Assembly: GCF_902488535.1 (NCBI RefSeq)
Contig: NZ_CABTWO010000026.1
Location: 1 to 23,509, forward strand
Direction: 5' to 3'
Origin: an uncultured Mobiluncus sp.
Lineage (GTDB): Bacteria > Actinomycetota > Actinomycetes > Actinomycetales > Actinomycetaceae
DNA length: 23,509 bases
Shown: piece after piece, positions 6,517 through 15,147 of the stretch
How the letters are laid out: each line of letters opens with the position of its first letter
How positions within the stretch are numbered: position 1 is the stretch's first letter
Program-made: the position numbers and the translations under genes
Notes under the pieces: model-generated
Databases searched by the model: none
What the model saw: only the letters and a program-made list of their open reading frames with translations
What the model was told of the DNA's origin: nothing

Positions 6517-7980
6517 ATGACCAACGTCAGCACCATCGTTATCTTGGCGGCAGGCCAAGGCACTCGTATGAAGTCCAAGAAAGCCAAGGTTTTGCACTCC
6601 TTTGCGGGGCGCACCCTGCTTTCTCACGCTATCCACACCGCTATGGAAATCGAACCGGAACGCATCGTGGTGGTGGTTCGTCACCAGGCCGAGGCCGTAG
6701 CTGCCGAAGCTCAGGCGGTTAATCCTGACATCGTGATTGCTCACCAGGACGATGTGCCCGGTACCGGTCGTGCCGTGTGGTGCGCCTTGCAAAAGCTGGA
6801 GGAACTGGGGGCTGCGACAGGGACTTTGGTGGTGACTTCCGCCGACGTGCCCCTGCTTGATTCCTCCACGATTCTGTCCCTGGCGGAAACTCGCGAGGAC
6901 GAAGGGGCGGCCTTGTGCTTGCTGACTACCGAGATAGCCAACCCTTTCGGTTACGGGCGAATTCAGCGGGTGGCCGGACACGTCGCCGGTATCGTCGAGG
7001 AACGCGACGCGACTTACGCACAAAAGCAAATCAAAGAAGTCAACGCCGGGATTTATGCTTTCGACGCCGAATTCTTAAATCGCTGCTTACCGACCCTGTC
7101 GACAAACAACGACCAAGGGGAGATTTATCTGACTGACACCATCAAAGCTGCTCGGAACGAAGGTCTCAGGGTTTCTTCGGTGCTGCTGTCAGACACGGCG
7201 CAAGCGGAAGGCTGCAACGACCGGGCGCAGCTGGCCGAACTGCGGGCCGAATACAATCGCCGTCGCACTCGGTACTGGATGCTACAGGGCGTCACCATCA
7301 TCGATCCGGCTACGACATGGATTGATGCCGACGTGACCATCGGACAGGACACTACGATTTACCCCAATACGCAGTTGCGCCGCCACACCTGCATCGGCGA
7401 GGACTGCCGTATCGGGCCGGACTCGACGCTTATCGACATGAAAGTCGGAGACGACGCGGAAGTCTTTCGGGTTCATGGGCTTTCCTCTGAAATTGGAGCA
7501 CATTCCTACATCGGGCCTTTTACCTACCTGCGTCCGGGAACAATACTGTCGGAAAGCACAAAGGTCGGAGGTTTTTGCGAAACGAAAAACATTCAAGTCG
7601 GGCGAGGCACCAAGATTCCCCACCTGTCTTATGTGGGCGACGCCACCATCGGGGAAGGCACCAACATTGGCGCCGCCACTATCTTTGCAAACTACGATGG
7701 GGTACATAAGCATCACTCCAATGTCGGGTCACACTGCCGAACCGGCGCCAATAACGTGTTCATTGCCCCGGTCAATATCGGCGACGGTGTTTATACCGGC
7801 GGAGGAACCATCGTCCGCCAAGATATCCCGGAGGGGAACTTGGCGGTCAATGACTTTCAGATGCGTCAAATTCCCGGCTGGGTCGCAAAGAATCGTCCCG
7901 AAACTATCGCCGCCATCGAGGCTATGCGGGCTGAGCAAGCCGGAGGGAATCCCCCAGACAGCGCGGATGGTACGAAATAG
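6517..7980 (+). CDS. glmU: Bifunctional GlcNAc-1-P uridyltransferase / GlcN-1-P acetyltransferase GlmU
   Basis: GlmU makes UDP-N-acetylglucosamine, the precursor of peptidoglycan and other surface sugars, by acetylating glucosamine-1-phosphate and then transferring UMP. At 487 residues it has the usual size. The N-terminal uridyltransferase shows LAAGQGTRMKSKKAKVLH (residues 10-27), the pyrophosphorylase signature. From about residue 265 a left-handed beta helix of hexapeptide repeats begins, carrying the acetyltransferase site, with probable catalytic His369 in KIPHLSYVGDA followed by NIGAATIFANYDG. The ATG is preceded by AGGATAGGA at 6505-6513. It follows tRNA-Gln by 42 bases and precedes prs by 84 bases on the same strand. 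The tail after the helix is short and polar. No oddities were seen. Confidence 0.97.
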   Translation: MTNVSTIVILAAGQGTRMKSKKAKVLHSFAGRTLLSHAIHTAMEIEPERIVVVVRHQAEAVAAEAQAVNPDIVIAHQDDVPGTGRAVWCALQKLEELGAATGTLVVTSADVPLLDSSTILSLAETREDEGAALCLLTTEIANPFGYGRIQRVAGHVAGIVEERDATYAQKQIKEVNAGIYAFDAEFLNRCLPTLSTNNDQGEIYLTDTIKAARNEGLRVSSVLLSDTAQAEGCNDRAQLAELRAEYNRRRTRYWMLQGVTIIDPATTWIDADVTIGQDTTIYPNTQLRRHTCIGEDCRIGPDSTLIDMKVGDDAEVFRVHGLSSEIGAHSYIGPFTYLRPGTILSESTKVGGFCETKNIQVGRGTKIPHLSYVGDATIGEGTNIGAATIFANYDGVHKHHSNVGSHCRTGANNVFIAPVNIGDGVYTGGGTIVRQDIPEGNLAVNDFQMRQIPGWVAKNRPETIAAIEAMRAEQAGGNPPDSADGTK

Positions 7981-8064
7981 TCCCGGTGGACGAAAGGGAC
8001 GGTAAAAGCCATGATTAATACCTTTGCAGCAACAGAAAAACTCCGATAAAAGAAGGACACACGA

Positions 8065-9036
8065 ATGGCAGAGTTGTTTGATACCCCGCGCAAGCGTCTT
8101 GTGATTGTGTCGGGTCGATCGCACCCCGAACTGGCTGAACAGGTTGCCAAAGAACTTGACGTGGAGGTGCTGCCGACTACGATTTACGACTTTGCCTCAG
8201 GCGAAATCTATGTGCGGTACAACGAGTCGGTGCGCGGTTGCGACGTGTTTTGTATCCAGTCGGTTTCCGGCAATGTCTCTAAGTGGTTGATGGAACACTT
8301 CATCATGATTGACGCCCTGAAGCGAGCCAGCGCCAAGCGCATCACCGTGGTTGCTCCGCTGTACCCTTATGCCCGTCAAGATAAGAAACACCAGGGACGC
8401 GAACCGATTTCGGCGCGTCTCATTTCGGACCTGTACAAGACTGCCGGGGCGTCCCGTTTGATGAGTATCGATATGCACGCCTCGCAGGAACAGGGCTTCT
8501 TTACCGGTCCGGTGGATCATCTCCAGGCGATGCCGGTGCTGATTGACTATGTCCGCACCCGCGTGGATTTGAACAACGTGACCGTGGTGTCTCCGGATGC
8601 GGGCCGGATTCGCGTGGCTGAAAAGTGGGCGAACCGTCTGGGCGGATACCCTCTGGCTTTTGTGCACAAGACTCGTGACACCTCCCGTCCCAATGTGGCT
8701 GTGGCCAACCGTGTGGTGGGTGATGTTGAAGGGCGCACCTGCGTGCTGGTCGATGACTTGATTGACACTGGTGGCACGATTGCGGAAGCCGTGGGGGTTT
8801 TGAAGCACGCCGGGGCCAAGGATGTGCTGGTAGCGGCGACGCACGCGGTGTTTTCTGATCCGGCGGCAAAGCGCCTGAGCGAATGCGGAGCCCGCGAAGT
8901 CATCGTTACAGATACGGTGCCGATTCCTCCGGATAAGTGTTTCCCGCAGCTCAAGGTTTTGCCGATTGCGCCGTTGCTGGCCCGGGCAATTCGCCAGGTC
9001 TTTGAGGAAGGCTCCGTGACCGCCCTGTTCGAGTAA
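8065..9036 (+). CDS. prs: Ribose-phosphate pyrophosphokinase (PRPP synthetase)
   Basis: The enzyme transfers pyrophosphate from ATP to ribose-5-phosphate, giving PRPP for purine, pyrimidine, NAD, histidine and tryptophan synthesis. The 323-residue protein is full length. Recognisable class I elements include DMHASQEQGFFTGPVDHL, the flexible-loop region around YARQDKKHQGREPI, VVSPDAGRIRVAEKWA, and the PRPP loop VLVDDLIDTGGT from residue 227. The ATG has AGAAGGA a few bases upstream. glmU-prs is a conserved pair in actinobacteria; its usual continuation into rplY is broken here by the opposing nitroreductase gene. PRPP made here also links to the nicotinamide salvage that starts with pncA further along the window. 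Confidence 0.97.
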   Translation: MAELFDTPRKRLVIVSGRSHPELAEQVAKELDVEVLPTTIYDFASGEIYVRYNESVRGCDVFCIQSVSGNVSKWLMEHFIMIDALKRASAKRITVVAPLYPYARQDKKHQGREPISARLISDLYKTAGASRLMSIDMHASQEQGFFTGPVDHLQAMPVLIDYVRTRVDLNNVTVVSPDAGRIRVAEKWANRLGGYPLAFVHKTRDTSRPNVAVANRVVGDVEGRTCVLVDDLIDTGGTIAEAVGVLKHAGAKDVLVAATHAVFSDPAAKRLSECGAREVIVTDTVPIPPDKCFPQLKVLPIAPLLARAIRQVFEEGSVTALFE

Positions 9037-9049
9037 AACGGGCGTGATT

Positions 9050-9066
9050 CCCCTGGAACCTAGGGG
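9050..9066. terminator. Weak hairpin between convergent prs and nitroreductase genes
   Basis: Seven base pairs (9050-9056 with 9060-9066, one wobble) close a three-base loop. It lies just past the prs stop and overlaps the last codons of the opposing gene. No T-run follows on either strand, so it is at best a pause or processing site. Confidence 0.3.
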
Positions 9067-9809
9067 TGCATGAGGAATCCCTGAGATTCGATGTCATCCA
9101 GGATGGAGGCGCGGCGGTTGCGTACCTTGCCGAGTTTCTGGAAGATTTGATTCGTAAACTTGTCCTCACGCCTGCCCTTATTGCGCAGGTCATAGTATTC
9201 GCGCATCTGCGCGTCGTAATCCTTGAGGGCTTCTAGGTAGGAATCCGGACGCACATAGGTGTCGGTCATGACCCGGAACTCTTTGGGCATCCGCGGTTTC
9301 GATTGCGGTTCTTCGCCGGGGTATCCCAAGGTTAGGCCCAGTACTGGGAAAGTGTAGGGGGGCAGTCCGATAGCCTCGATTACCCCTTTGGACTCGTTCA
9401 AAATATTGCCTAAAATATTGGCTCCTAACCCCAAAGACTCGGCAGCTATGACCACGTTTTGAACCATGAGAACCGCATCGGTGAAGGCTTCCTGGAACGT
9501 ATCTATCGTGGCAGCCGATTGGGGGAACAAACCCATTTCTTCCAAAATGGCTGCTCCCCGAGCTAAGTCTGCGATAAACAGCAGATACTCCGGGGCGCGG
9601 GCTACATATTCCTGACCACCGATTTCAGCCAGCTTTTCGCGCTTTGCTTGATCCTTAATCCGAATAATCGAGGCACCCTGAATCCCCCGGGACGTGGGGG
9701 TGTGCATGGCTACGTCCATCAGGGTTTGGAAAGTGTCCTCAGGGATGGGATCCGATTTGAACTCGCGGATGGTGCGATGTTCTAGCTGGACATCGATGGT
9801 CTCATTCAT
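9060..9809 (-). CDS. Nitroreductase-family flavin oxidoreductase, NfsA/FRP-like
   Basis: A 249-residue FMN-dependent oxidoreductase of the NfsA/FRP branch, which reduces nitroaromatics, quinones or flavins with NAD(P)H. Branch features seen are the N-terminal HRTIREFKSDPIP, which contacts FMN phosphate, HTPTSRGIQGASIIRI near residue 37, the central helix AFTDAVLMVQNVVIAAESLG, and PVLGLTLGYPGEEPQSKPRMP, the loop characteristic of NfsA-like enzymes. The C-terminal third is rich in charged residues and wraps the partner subunit in known homodimers. The start codon at 9807-9809 has no strong ribosome site. It is inverted within the otherwise co-directional glmU-prs-rplY-pth cluster. The physiological substrate cannot be told from sequence. 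Confidence 0.88.
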   Translation of the reverse strand: MNETIDVQLEHRTIREFKSDPIPEDTFQTLMDVAMHTPTSRGIQGASIIRIKDQAKREKLAEIGGQEYVARAPEYLLFIADLARGAAILEEMGLFPQSAATIDTFQEAFTDAVLMVQNVVIAAESLGLGANILGNILNESKGVIEAIGLPPYTFPVLGLTLGYPGEEPQSKPRMPKEFRVMTDTYVRPDSYLEALKDYDAQMREYYDLRNKGRREDKFTNQIFQKLGKVRNRRASILDDIESQGFLMHP

Positions 9810-9829
9810 GAAATCATTGTTTCATACTT

Positions 9830-9865
9830 TACCTTTAGGTATACCCAAATAATGAATCTAGTCAG
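9830..9865 (-). promoter_or_regulatory. Possible nitroreductase promoter with overlapping inverted repeat
   Basis: On the minus strand CTGACT (plus 9860-9865) and TATACC (plus 9838-9843), 16 bases apart, match four of six bases each of the sigma70 hexamers. The inverted repeat TACCT-TT-AGGTA (9830-9841) overlaps the -10, a position suited to a repressor. Genes of this family are often controlled by redox or MarR/HxlR-type regulators; no regulator is identified here. Confidence 0.35.
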
Positions 9866-9912
9866 ATTAATATTTGCACAGCGAGAGGCACAGGAGGTTA
9901 ACGTTACACAAA

Positions 9913-9942
9913 TTAGTAAAATTGCGGTGGTTTCGCTATCAT
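9913..9942 (+). promoter_or_regulatory. Possible promoter for a short RNA before rplY
   Basis: TATCAT (9937-9942, five of six to the -10 consensus) is preceded at 18 bases by TTAGTA (9913-9918, a weak -35). It would start transcription around 9949, just before the foldable stretch that ends in the terminator at 10036-10068. Confidence 0.3.
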
Positions 9943-9948
9943 TGATGG

Positions 9949-10068
9949 GTTGCCTCGGCGAGGGGGAGCGCGGCGGTCAAGCCGCAGCGTGAACCGTTAT
10001 CGACGCGGCCCGGTAACTTTGCTGGATGCCCTTCGCCCGCTTCTGCTTATTGAGCAGAGCGGGTTTTT
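9949..10068 (+). ncRNA. Candidate structured leader or small RNA, about 120 nt
   Basis: This non-coding stretch sits in the 394-base gap between the nitroreductase start and rplY. It can fold as a closing stem (9957-9964 with 10029-10037, eight pairs and one bulged T) around inner helices: GCGGC/GCCGC at 9970-9974 and 9981-9985 with loop GGTCAA, and weaker pairings such as ACCG/CGGT (9993-9996 and 10011-10014). An intrinsic terminator follows at once, and its first two bases are shared with the closing stem, an arrangement seen in riboswitches and attenuators; a free small RNA is equally possible. I do not recognise it as SRP RNA, 6S, tmRNA, RNase P or a riboswitch class I know. No supported ORF is present. 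Confidence 0.35.
10036..10068 (+). terminator. Intrinsic terminator upstream of rplY
   Basis: Arms 10036-10047 and 10053-10063 form eleven pairs with one bulged T and a five-base loop, followed directly by five Ts (10064-10068). It stands 135 bases before the rplY start, so either it ends an independent small RNA or it attenuates rplY. The remaining 135 bases contain a small CTCAC/GTGAG hairpin but no obvious promoter. Confidence 0.85.
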
Positions 10069-10203
10069 CTGTCTTATGGCAGGAACGGAGTCGTCTGCTC
10101 ACCCGTGAGGGGAACAACGAAACTTTGGAAAGGAAATCCTGCAACAGAATTCCGCGGTCCTCCCGGGAAAACGCAAACTGATTACATATTTTGGAGGATA
10201 CAA

Positions 10204-10830
10204 ATGGCTGATAACCCCACTTTGCAAGTTGAAAAGCGCACGGATTTCGGTAAGGGCTTTGCTCGCCGCGCTCGAGTTGCTGACAAGATTCCGGCAGTAC
10301 TCTACGGTCACGGCACGGATCCGGTGCACCTGTTGCTGCCCTACCACGACACTTTCCTGCTGGTTAAGGACAACGCTAACGCCGTTATTTCCTTGAAAGG
10401 ACTCGAAGACCCGGCGATGGTCCTGGTCAAGGACATTCAGCGCCACCCGGTAAAGCGCCAGATTATGCACATGGACCTGCTACTGGTGAAGGCCGACGAA
10501 AAGGTGGACGTGGAAGTGCCTATCGAGATCATCGGCGAGCCCAAGTCCGGTTTGGTTGCCAACCAAGACCTGTTGAACATGGAAATTTTTGCTCCGGTTA
10601 TTGCTATTCCGGAAAAGATCGAGGTCAGCGTGGATGGCTTGGAAGACGGTGTGGTGTTGAGCGTTGCCGACATCAAGCTGCCTGAAGGCGTGGAAGCCAA
10701 GACTGATCCGGAAGCGATCGTTTTGAGCGTCACCACTCCGCAAGAAGTTGACATTCCGGAAGCCCCGACGGCGGAAGAAGAAACCACCGAGGCTGAAACT
10801 GAGGAAGAAACCGAAGAATCCGCTGAGTAA
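10204..10830 (+). CDS. rplY: 50S ribosomal protein L25, CTC/TL5 family
   Basis: A 208-residue two-domain L25 protein that binds 5S rRNA in the large subunit; the long form is the general-stress protein CTC. The N-terminal RNA-binding barrel includes LQVEKRTDFGKGFARRARVADKIPAVLYGHG, and a second beta domain (VDVEVPIEIIGEPKSG onwards) follows. The last 35 or so residues are an acidic Glu/Thr-rich tail (AEEETTEAETEEETEESAE), which is variable in the family. The start is the ATG at 10204, with GGAGG at 10193-10197; the frame stays open to 10105 but that upstream part lacks conservation. rplY-pth is a standard actinobacterial pair, 32 bases apart here. Confidence 0.95.
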   Translation: MADNPTLQVEKRTDFGKGFARRARVADKIPAVLYGHGTDPVHLLLPYHDTFLLVKDNANAVISLKGLEDPAMVLVKDIQRHPVKRQIMHMDLLLVKADEKVDVEVPIEIIGEPKSGLVANQDLLNMEIFAPVIAIPEKIEVSVDGLEDGVVLSVADIKLPEGVEAKTDPEAIVLSVTTPQEVDIPEAPTAEEETTEAETEEETEESAE

Positions 10831-10862
10831 TAGCGGTTTTCTGACACTTACTTGGATTGCTG

Positions 10863-11531
10863 ATGAGCCCCACTCACGAACCACGTTTGGATCCCTCTCG
10901 TCTGGTGGACAAGGAGGGAACCTGGCTCGTGGTGGGGCTCGGCAATCCCGGTGAAAAATATGCCGGAACCCGGCACAACTGTGGATATATGGTCACGGAT
11001 CGCTTCGTGGGGCAGTCGGGTCAGGCGTATCGAAATCAGTCCCTGGCGCGTGCGGGAGTGGTGGCGCGCGTGGCGACAGTACGTTTGGGATACGGAGTGG
11101 ACGCGCCCAAAATTATCGTGGCTCATACCGGCTCTTTCATGAACGAATCCGGTCCGGGGGTGAAAGAACTGCTGGACTATTATCGGCTTGGCTCAGAGCG
11201 CTTGCTGGTGGTCCATGATGAGTTAGACCTCGAAATGGGTTACGCCAAGCTAAAAGTTGGCGGCAGCGATGGCGGGCATAACGGGTTGAAATCCATCCAA
11301 AAGGCTTTGGGCACGAAAGACTTTGCGCGTTTACGCATTGGCATTGGTCGTCCGGTCAAAATCCCTGGCGGGGGGTTTGACGTCATTAACTGGGTTTTGG
11401 GACGTATCCCGAAGTCGCAGCAAGGTACTCTCGATGAGGTTTTGGACCGAGCGGTACAGTGTGTGACGGATATTGCGGAAAACGGTCTGGCAAAAGCTCA
11501 AGCCAGGTTACATTTGGGCAACCCCAAGTAA
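10863..11531 (+). CDS. pth: Peptidyl-tRNA hydrolase
   Basis: Pth recycles peptidyl-tRNAs that drop off ribosomes by cleaving the ester bond to the peptide. The 222 residues carry the expected sites: GLGNPGEKYAGTRHNCGYM with catalytic His38, AHTGSFMNESG for substrate binding, VVHDELDLEMG with Asp119, and GGSDGGHNGLKSI. There is an extra N-terminal stretch of about 18 residues before the first strand compared with E. coli. The ATG at 10863 is preferred over the TTG six bases earlier because it has GGA at 10854-10856 at workable spacing. It follows rplY closely and precedes mfd by 51 bases, so a shared transcript is likely. Confidence 0.95.
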   Translation: MSPTHEPRLDPSRLVDKEGTWLVVGLGNPGEKYAGTRHNCGYMVTDRFVGQSGQAYRNQSLARAGVVARVATVRLGYGVDAPKIIVAHTGSFMNESGPGVKELLDYYRLGSERLLVVHDELDLEMGYAKLKVGGSDGGHNGLKSIQKALGTKDFARLRIGIGRPVKIPGGGFDVINWVLGRIPKSQQGTLDEVLDRAVQCVTDIAENGLAKAQARLHLGNPK

Positions 11532-11582
11532 GGGGCGGCGTGTTCGAATGCCGGGTCTGAGCTGAGGGGGTCAGGTTCATTC

Positions 11583-14500
11583 ATGAGTTTGCACGGTTTA
11601 CTGAAAGCGACGGGGACTGCTTTGGCAGGCCTGGAGCCTGAAGTGGCGGGTGCTGTTTACGAATACGTGGCACCCCCCGGTTTTTATGCCCCGCTCATCG
11701 CGGGTTTGCCCGGCGGCGACGAGGGATTAACCGTGGTTCTCGCGCCGAGCACCCGCGCCGCTACCCAATTAGCTCGTGAACTGGGAGCCTACACCGTCGG
11801 AGTGGAGTTGTTTCCCGACTGGGAAACATTGCCCCACGAGAGGCTTTCCCCTCGCGTTGATACGATGGCGCGCCGGATTTGGGCTTTACATCGGGTGACG
11901 CATCCCGACCCGCAAGATGCGGTTCATTTCCTGGTCATGCCCATGCGGGCTGCGCTAGCCCCGGTGAACGCCCATATCGCCGACTATCCTCTGTTTACGG
12001 TGCAGGTGGGAGACACTTATGACCGTGACACCATGGCTGCGGATTTGTTGCGTTTGGGCTACGAACGTGTTGATATGGTGGGGGCGCGCGGTCAGTTTGC
12101 CGTGCGTGGGGGTCTGATTGACGTTTTTTCTCCCACGGCCGCCCATCCGGTGCGTATCGAACTGTTTGGCGACGAGGTAGACACCATTCGGGCGTTTACG
12201 GCAACGGATCAGCGAACTTTCGGCGGCGACATCCGGGAGCTGGCCGCCCCAGCCTGCCGCGAGCTACTCCTCGACGATGCGGCGCGGGAACGGGCCGCCA
12301 GCCTGGCCGACCAAATGCCACAGGCTGGCGAAATACTGAATCTGGCTGCCGAGGGTAAGTACGGTGAAGGCTTGGAATCCCTGAGCCCGCTGCTGGGGGC
12401 AGAAATGGTGCCCTTGTTTTCCCTGCTGCCGCCCGGAGCCCGTCTGGTGGCGACCGATCGTCCCCGTTTGGAGGCGCGCGCGAAAGAACTGGTGGAAACG
12501 ACCCAAGAGTTCCTGGCAGCTTCTTGGTCGGCGGCCGCGGGCGGTGGGGAAGTACCCCTGGAGATTGAACAGGCTTCGTTTTTGACCTTGGAACAGCTCC
12601 ATGCCGCTGCCCAAGAGGCGCGCATGGACACCGTGTTCGTCTCTCCTTTTGCGGTGGGCGAGAACGCTCAGAACGTGGGGGCACAAATCGCGATGGAGCC
12701 CCCCGCCGGAGAAACTGGACTGATTGGTACAATCGGCGATTTGGTGTCAGAAAATTGGAACGTAGTGATTACTACGACCGGTAGGGGGATGGCGAGCCGT
12801 CTGCGGGATGTCATGGGAGAGGCGGACGTTCCGGCGAAAGTGGTTGCGGATGCCACAGCGCCTAGCAGCGGCGCGGTACAGATCACGGTGGCCCCCCTGG
12901 ACGAGGGCTACCAGGTCCCCGCAGCGCAACTATTGGTGGTGAGTGAGGCCCAGGTCTTGGGCAAAAAGAAGTCCCGCCACGCCTCGGACAAGGCCAACCT
13001 TCCCGCCAGGCGACGCAAAGCTATTGATCCCCTGACTTTGAACCAGGGCGACTACGTGGTTCACCTGCACCACGGCATCGGGCGTTTCGTAAAACTGGCG
13101 AAACGCACCATGGGGCGAGGCCGGGAAACCACCGCGAAAGAATACGTGGTGTTGGAATACGCCCCCAGCAAACGCAACGGTCCCGCCGATCAACTGTGGG
13201 TGCCTACTGATTCTCTGGACTTACTCTCGAAGTATGTGGGTGGGGAGTCCCCGGCGCTATCAAAGATGGGCGGGGCTGATTGGGCAAAAACCAAGTCTAG
13301 AGCCCGCAAAGCGGTGAAAGAAATCGCCCGGGAACTGGTGCGTCTCTATGCCATTCGCCAAGCCTCCAAAGGGTATGCTTTCAGCCCGGATACCCCGTGG
13401 CAACGCGAGTTGGAAGACAGTTTCGAGTTTGTGGAAACTCCCGACCAGCTCACGGTTATTGATGAAGTCAAGCATGACATGGAACAAACCGTTCCGATGG
13501 ATAGGCTCATCTGCGGTGATGTGGGTTACGGAAAAACCGAGATAGCGGTTCGCGCGGCCTTTAAAGCCGTCCAGGATGGCAAGCAGGTGGCGATTCTAGC
13601 TCCGACGACCCTGCTGGTCAGCCAGCACGCCGAAACGTTTACGAACCGTTTTGCGGGGTTCCCGGTAACCGTAGCCGCACTGTCGCGCTTTACCACAGCT
13701 AAGGATGCCACCCGGATTAAAGCCGGGTTGAAAGACGGCTCCATCGAAGTGGTAATCGGAACCCACGCCCTGCTGTCGGGCAATGTCCGGTTTAAAGACC
13801 TGGGCCTGGTGGTGATTGACGAAGAACAGCGTTTCGGGGTGGAGCACAAGGAAGCCCTCAAGGCTTTGCGTGCTGACGTTGACGTTTTGACGATGAGCGC
13901 CACCCCGATTCCGCGCACTCTGGAGATGGCCATCACCGGGATTCGCGGCATGAGCACCCTCACCACCCCGCCGGAGGACCGCCACCCGGTCTTGACCTAT
14001 GTGGGAGCCTACTCGGATAAACAGGTCGCGGCCGCCATCCGGCGCGAACTTTTGCGTGACGGTCAAGTATTTTTCGTACATAACCGGGTGCAATCCATCA
14101 ATAGGGTTGCCGCTCACCTCGCCGAGCTGGTGCCCGAAGCGCGGATTCGGGTGGGGCACGGGCAGATGTCGGAAAAACAGCTGGAATCGGTCATGGTGGA
14201 TTTCTGGAACCAAGAATTCGATGTGCTGGTGTCCACGACTATTGTCGAAAACGGGTTGGATGTGACCAGCGCCAACACAATAATCGTGGACCATGCGGAC
14301 CGCTTTGGCCTGTCCCAGCTGCATCAGCTTCGCGGACGAGTCGGGCGCGGGCGGGAACGTGGCTACGCTTACTTCCTCTATCCGCCCGGCACCACTATGA
14401 ACGAAACGGCTTTTGAGAGGCTGAAAACGATTGGAACCAACACCGGGCTGGGATCCGGGATGGCCATCGCTACGAAAGACCTGGAAATTCGCGGGGCTGG

Positions 14501-15080
14501 AAACCTGTTGGGCGGCGAACAGTCCGGACACATCGCTGGAGTAGGTTTTGACCTGTATGTGCGCATGGTGGGCGAAGCGGTGGCGACCTATAAGGGTCAG
14601 GAAGCCCCCGAAGACACTAGTGTGTCCATTGAGCTGCCCATAGATGCCTACATTCCCGAGGACTATCTGGATGTACAGTCGCTGCGTCTCGACGCCTATA
14701 CGCGTCTGTCCTCGGCCACCACGGATACGGAAATCGACCAATTACTGGAGGAAATGACCGACCGTTACGGACGCCCTCCGCAACCGTTGGAACGCTTGGG
14801 GGCAGTCGCAAAACTGCGGAACTTGGCGCGGACCCAAAAGGTGCAAGAGATTAAGGTGATGGGCAAATTCATTCGCTTTAAGCCCGTAGAGCTGGCGGAT
14901 TCGCAGATGGCGCGTCTGCAGCGCCTGTATCCGGGGGCGCGGGTGAAACTGACCACGCGCGAATTATTTATTCCCGCCCCAACCAGGAAAAATGGGTTGA
15001 GCGAAACTCCGATTGTGGACCGAGAGCTCATGGAATGGGTAGAGAAAGTCATTCGAGGCGTCATCAAACCCCTGGTTTAA
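11583..15080 (+). CDS. mfd: Transcription-repair coupling factor Mfd
   Basis: Mfd pushes RNA polymerase off damaged template and recruits UvrA, coupling nucleotide excision repair to transcription. The 1165-residue length is typical. In order: an N-terminal UvrB-like module (YEYVAPPGFYAPLIAGLPGG and DWETLPHERLSP visible), the RNA-polymerase-interacting CarD-like domain around residue 487 (NQGDYVVHLHHGIGRF), and the RecG-like translocase with Walker A GDVGYGKTE near residue 644, Walker B DEEQRFG from Asp746, motif III SATPIPRTLEM and motif VI QLRGRVGRGRERGYAY. A C-terminal TRCF domain (SIELPIDAYIPEDYL) completes it. AGGGGG about 13 bases upstream is the likely ribosome site. No truncation or frameshift is seen. 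Confidence 0.97.
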   Translation: MSLHGLLKATGTALAGLEPEVAGAVYEYVAPPGFYAPLIAGLPGGDEGLTVVLAPSTRAATQLARELGAYTVGVELFPDWETLPHERLSPRVDTMARRIWALHRVTHPDPQDAVHFLVMPMRAALAPVNAHIADYPLFTVQVGDTYDRDTMAADLLRLGYERVDMVGARGQFAVRGGLIDVFSPTAAHPVRIELFGDEVDTIRAFTATDQRTFGGDIRELAAPACRELLLDDAARERAASLADQMPQAGEILNLAAEGKYGEGLESLSPLLGAEMVPLFSLLPPGARLVATDRPRLEARAKELVETTQEFLAASWSAAAGGGEVPLEIEQASFLTLEQLHAAAQEARMDTVFVSPFAVGENAQNVGAQIAMEPPAGETGLIGTIGDLVSENWNVVITTTGRGMASRLRDVMGEADVPAKVVADATAPSSGAVQITVAPLDEGYQVPAAQLLVVSEAQVLGKKKSRHASDKANLPARRRKAIDPLTLNQGDYVVHLHHGIGRFVKLAKRTMGRGRETTAKEYVVLEYAPSKRNGPADQLWVPTDSLDLLSKYVGGESPALSKMGGADWAKTKSRARKAVKEIARELVRLYAIRQASKGYAFSPDTPWQRELEDSFEFVETPDQLTVIDEVKHDMEQTVPMDRLICGDVGYGKTEIAVRAAFKAVQDGKQVAILAPTTLLVSQHAETFTNRFAGFPVTVAALSRFTTAKDATRIKAGLKDGSIEVVIGTHALLSGNVRFKDLGLVVIDEEQRFGVEHKEALKALRADVDVLTMSATPIPRTLEMAITGIRGMSTLTTPPEDRHPVLTYVGAYSDKQVAAAIRRELLRDGQVFFVHNRVQSINRVAAHLAELVPEARIRVGHGQMSEKQLESVMVDFWNQEFDVLVSTTIVENGLDVTSANTIIVDHADRFGLSQLHQLRGRVGRGRERGYAYFLYPPGTTMNETAFERLKTIGTNTGLGSGMAIATKDLEIRGAGNLLGGEQSGHIAGVGFDLYVRMVGEAVATYKGQEAPEDTSVSIELPIDAYIPEDYLDVQSLRLDAYTRLSSATTDTEIDQLLEEMTDRYGRPPQPLERLGAVAKLRNLARTQKVQEIKVMGKFIRFKPVELADSQMARLQRLYPGARVKLTTRELFIPAPTRKNGLSETPIVDRELMEWVEKVIRGVIKPLV

Positions 15081-15147
15081 AATTCCCTCCCCGGTCAAAG
15101 AAAAGCTAAGATGGGAACGTTGGGCCGGACTATTGAAGGGAAAAACG

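Noticed and set aside
10105..10203. Upstream extension of rplY by 33 codons
   Set aside because: The ATG at 10204 has a strong GGAGG site and matches the family start; the extension has no ribosome site and no conservation.
13596..14741. A 381-codon open frame on the minus strand inside mfd
   Set aside because: It is antisense to the conserved helicase motifs of mfd and its translation shows no recognisable domain. Long open frames on the opposite strand are common in genes of this composition.
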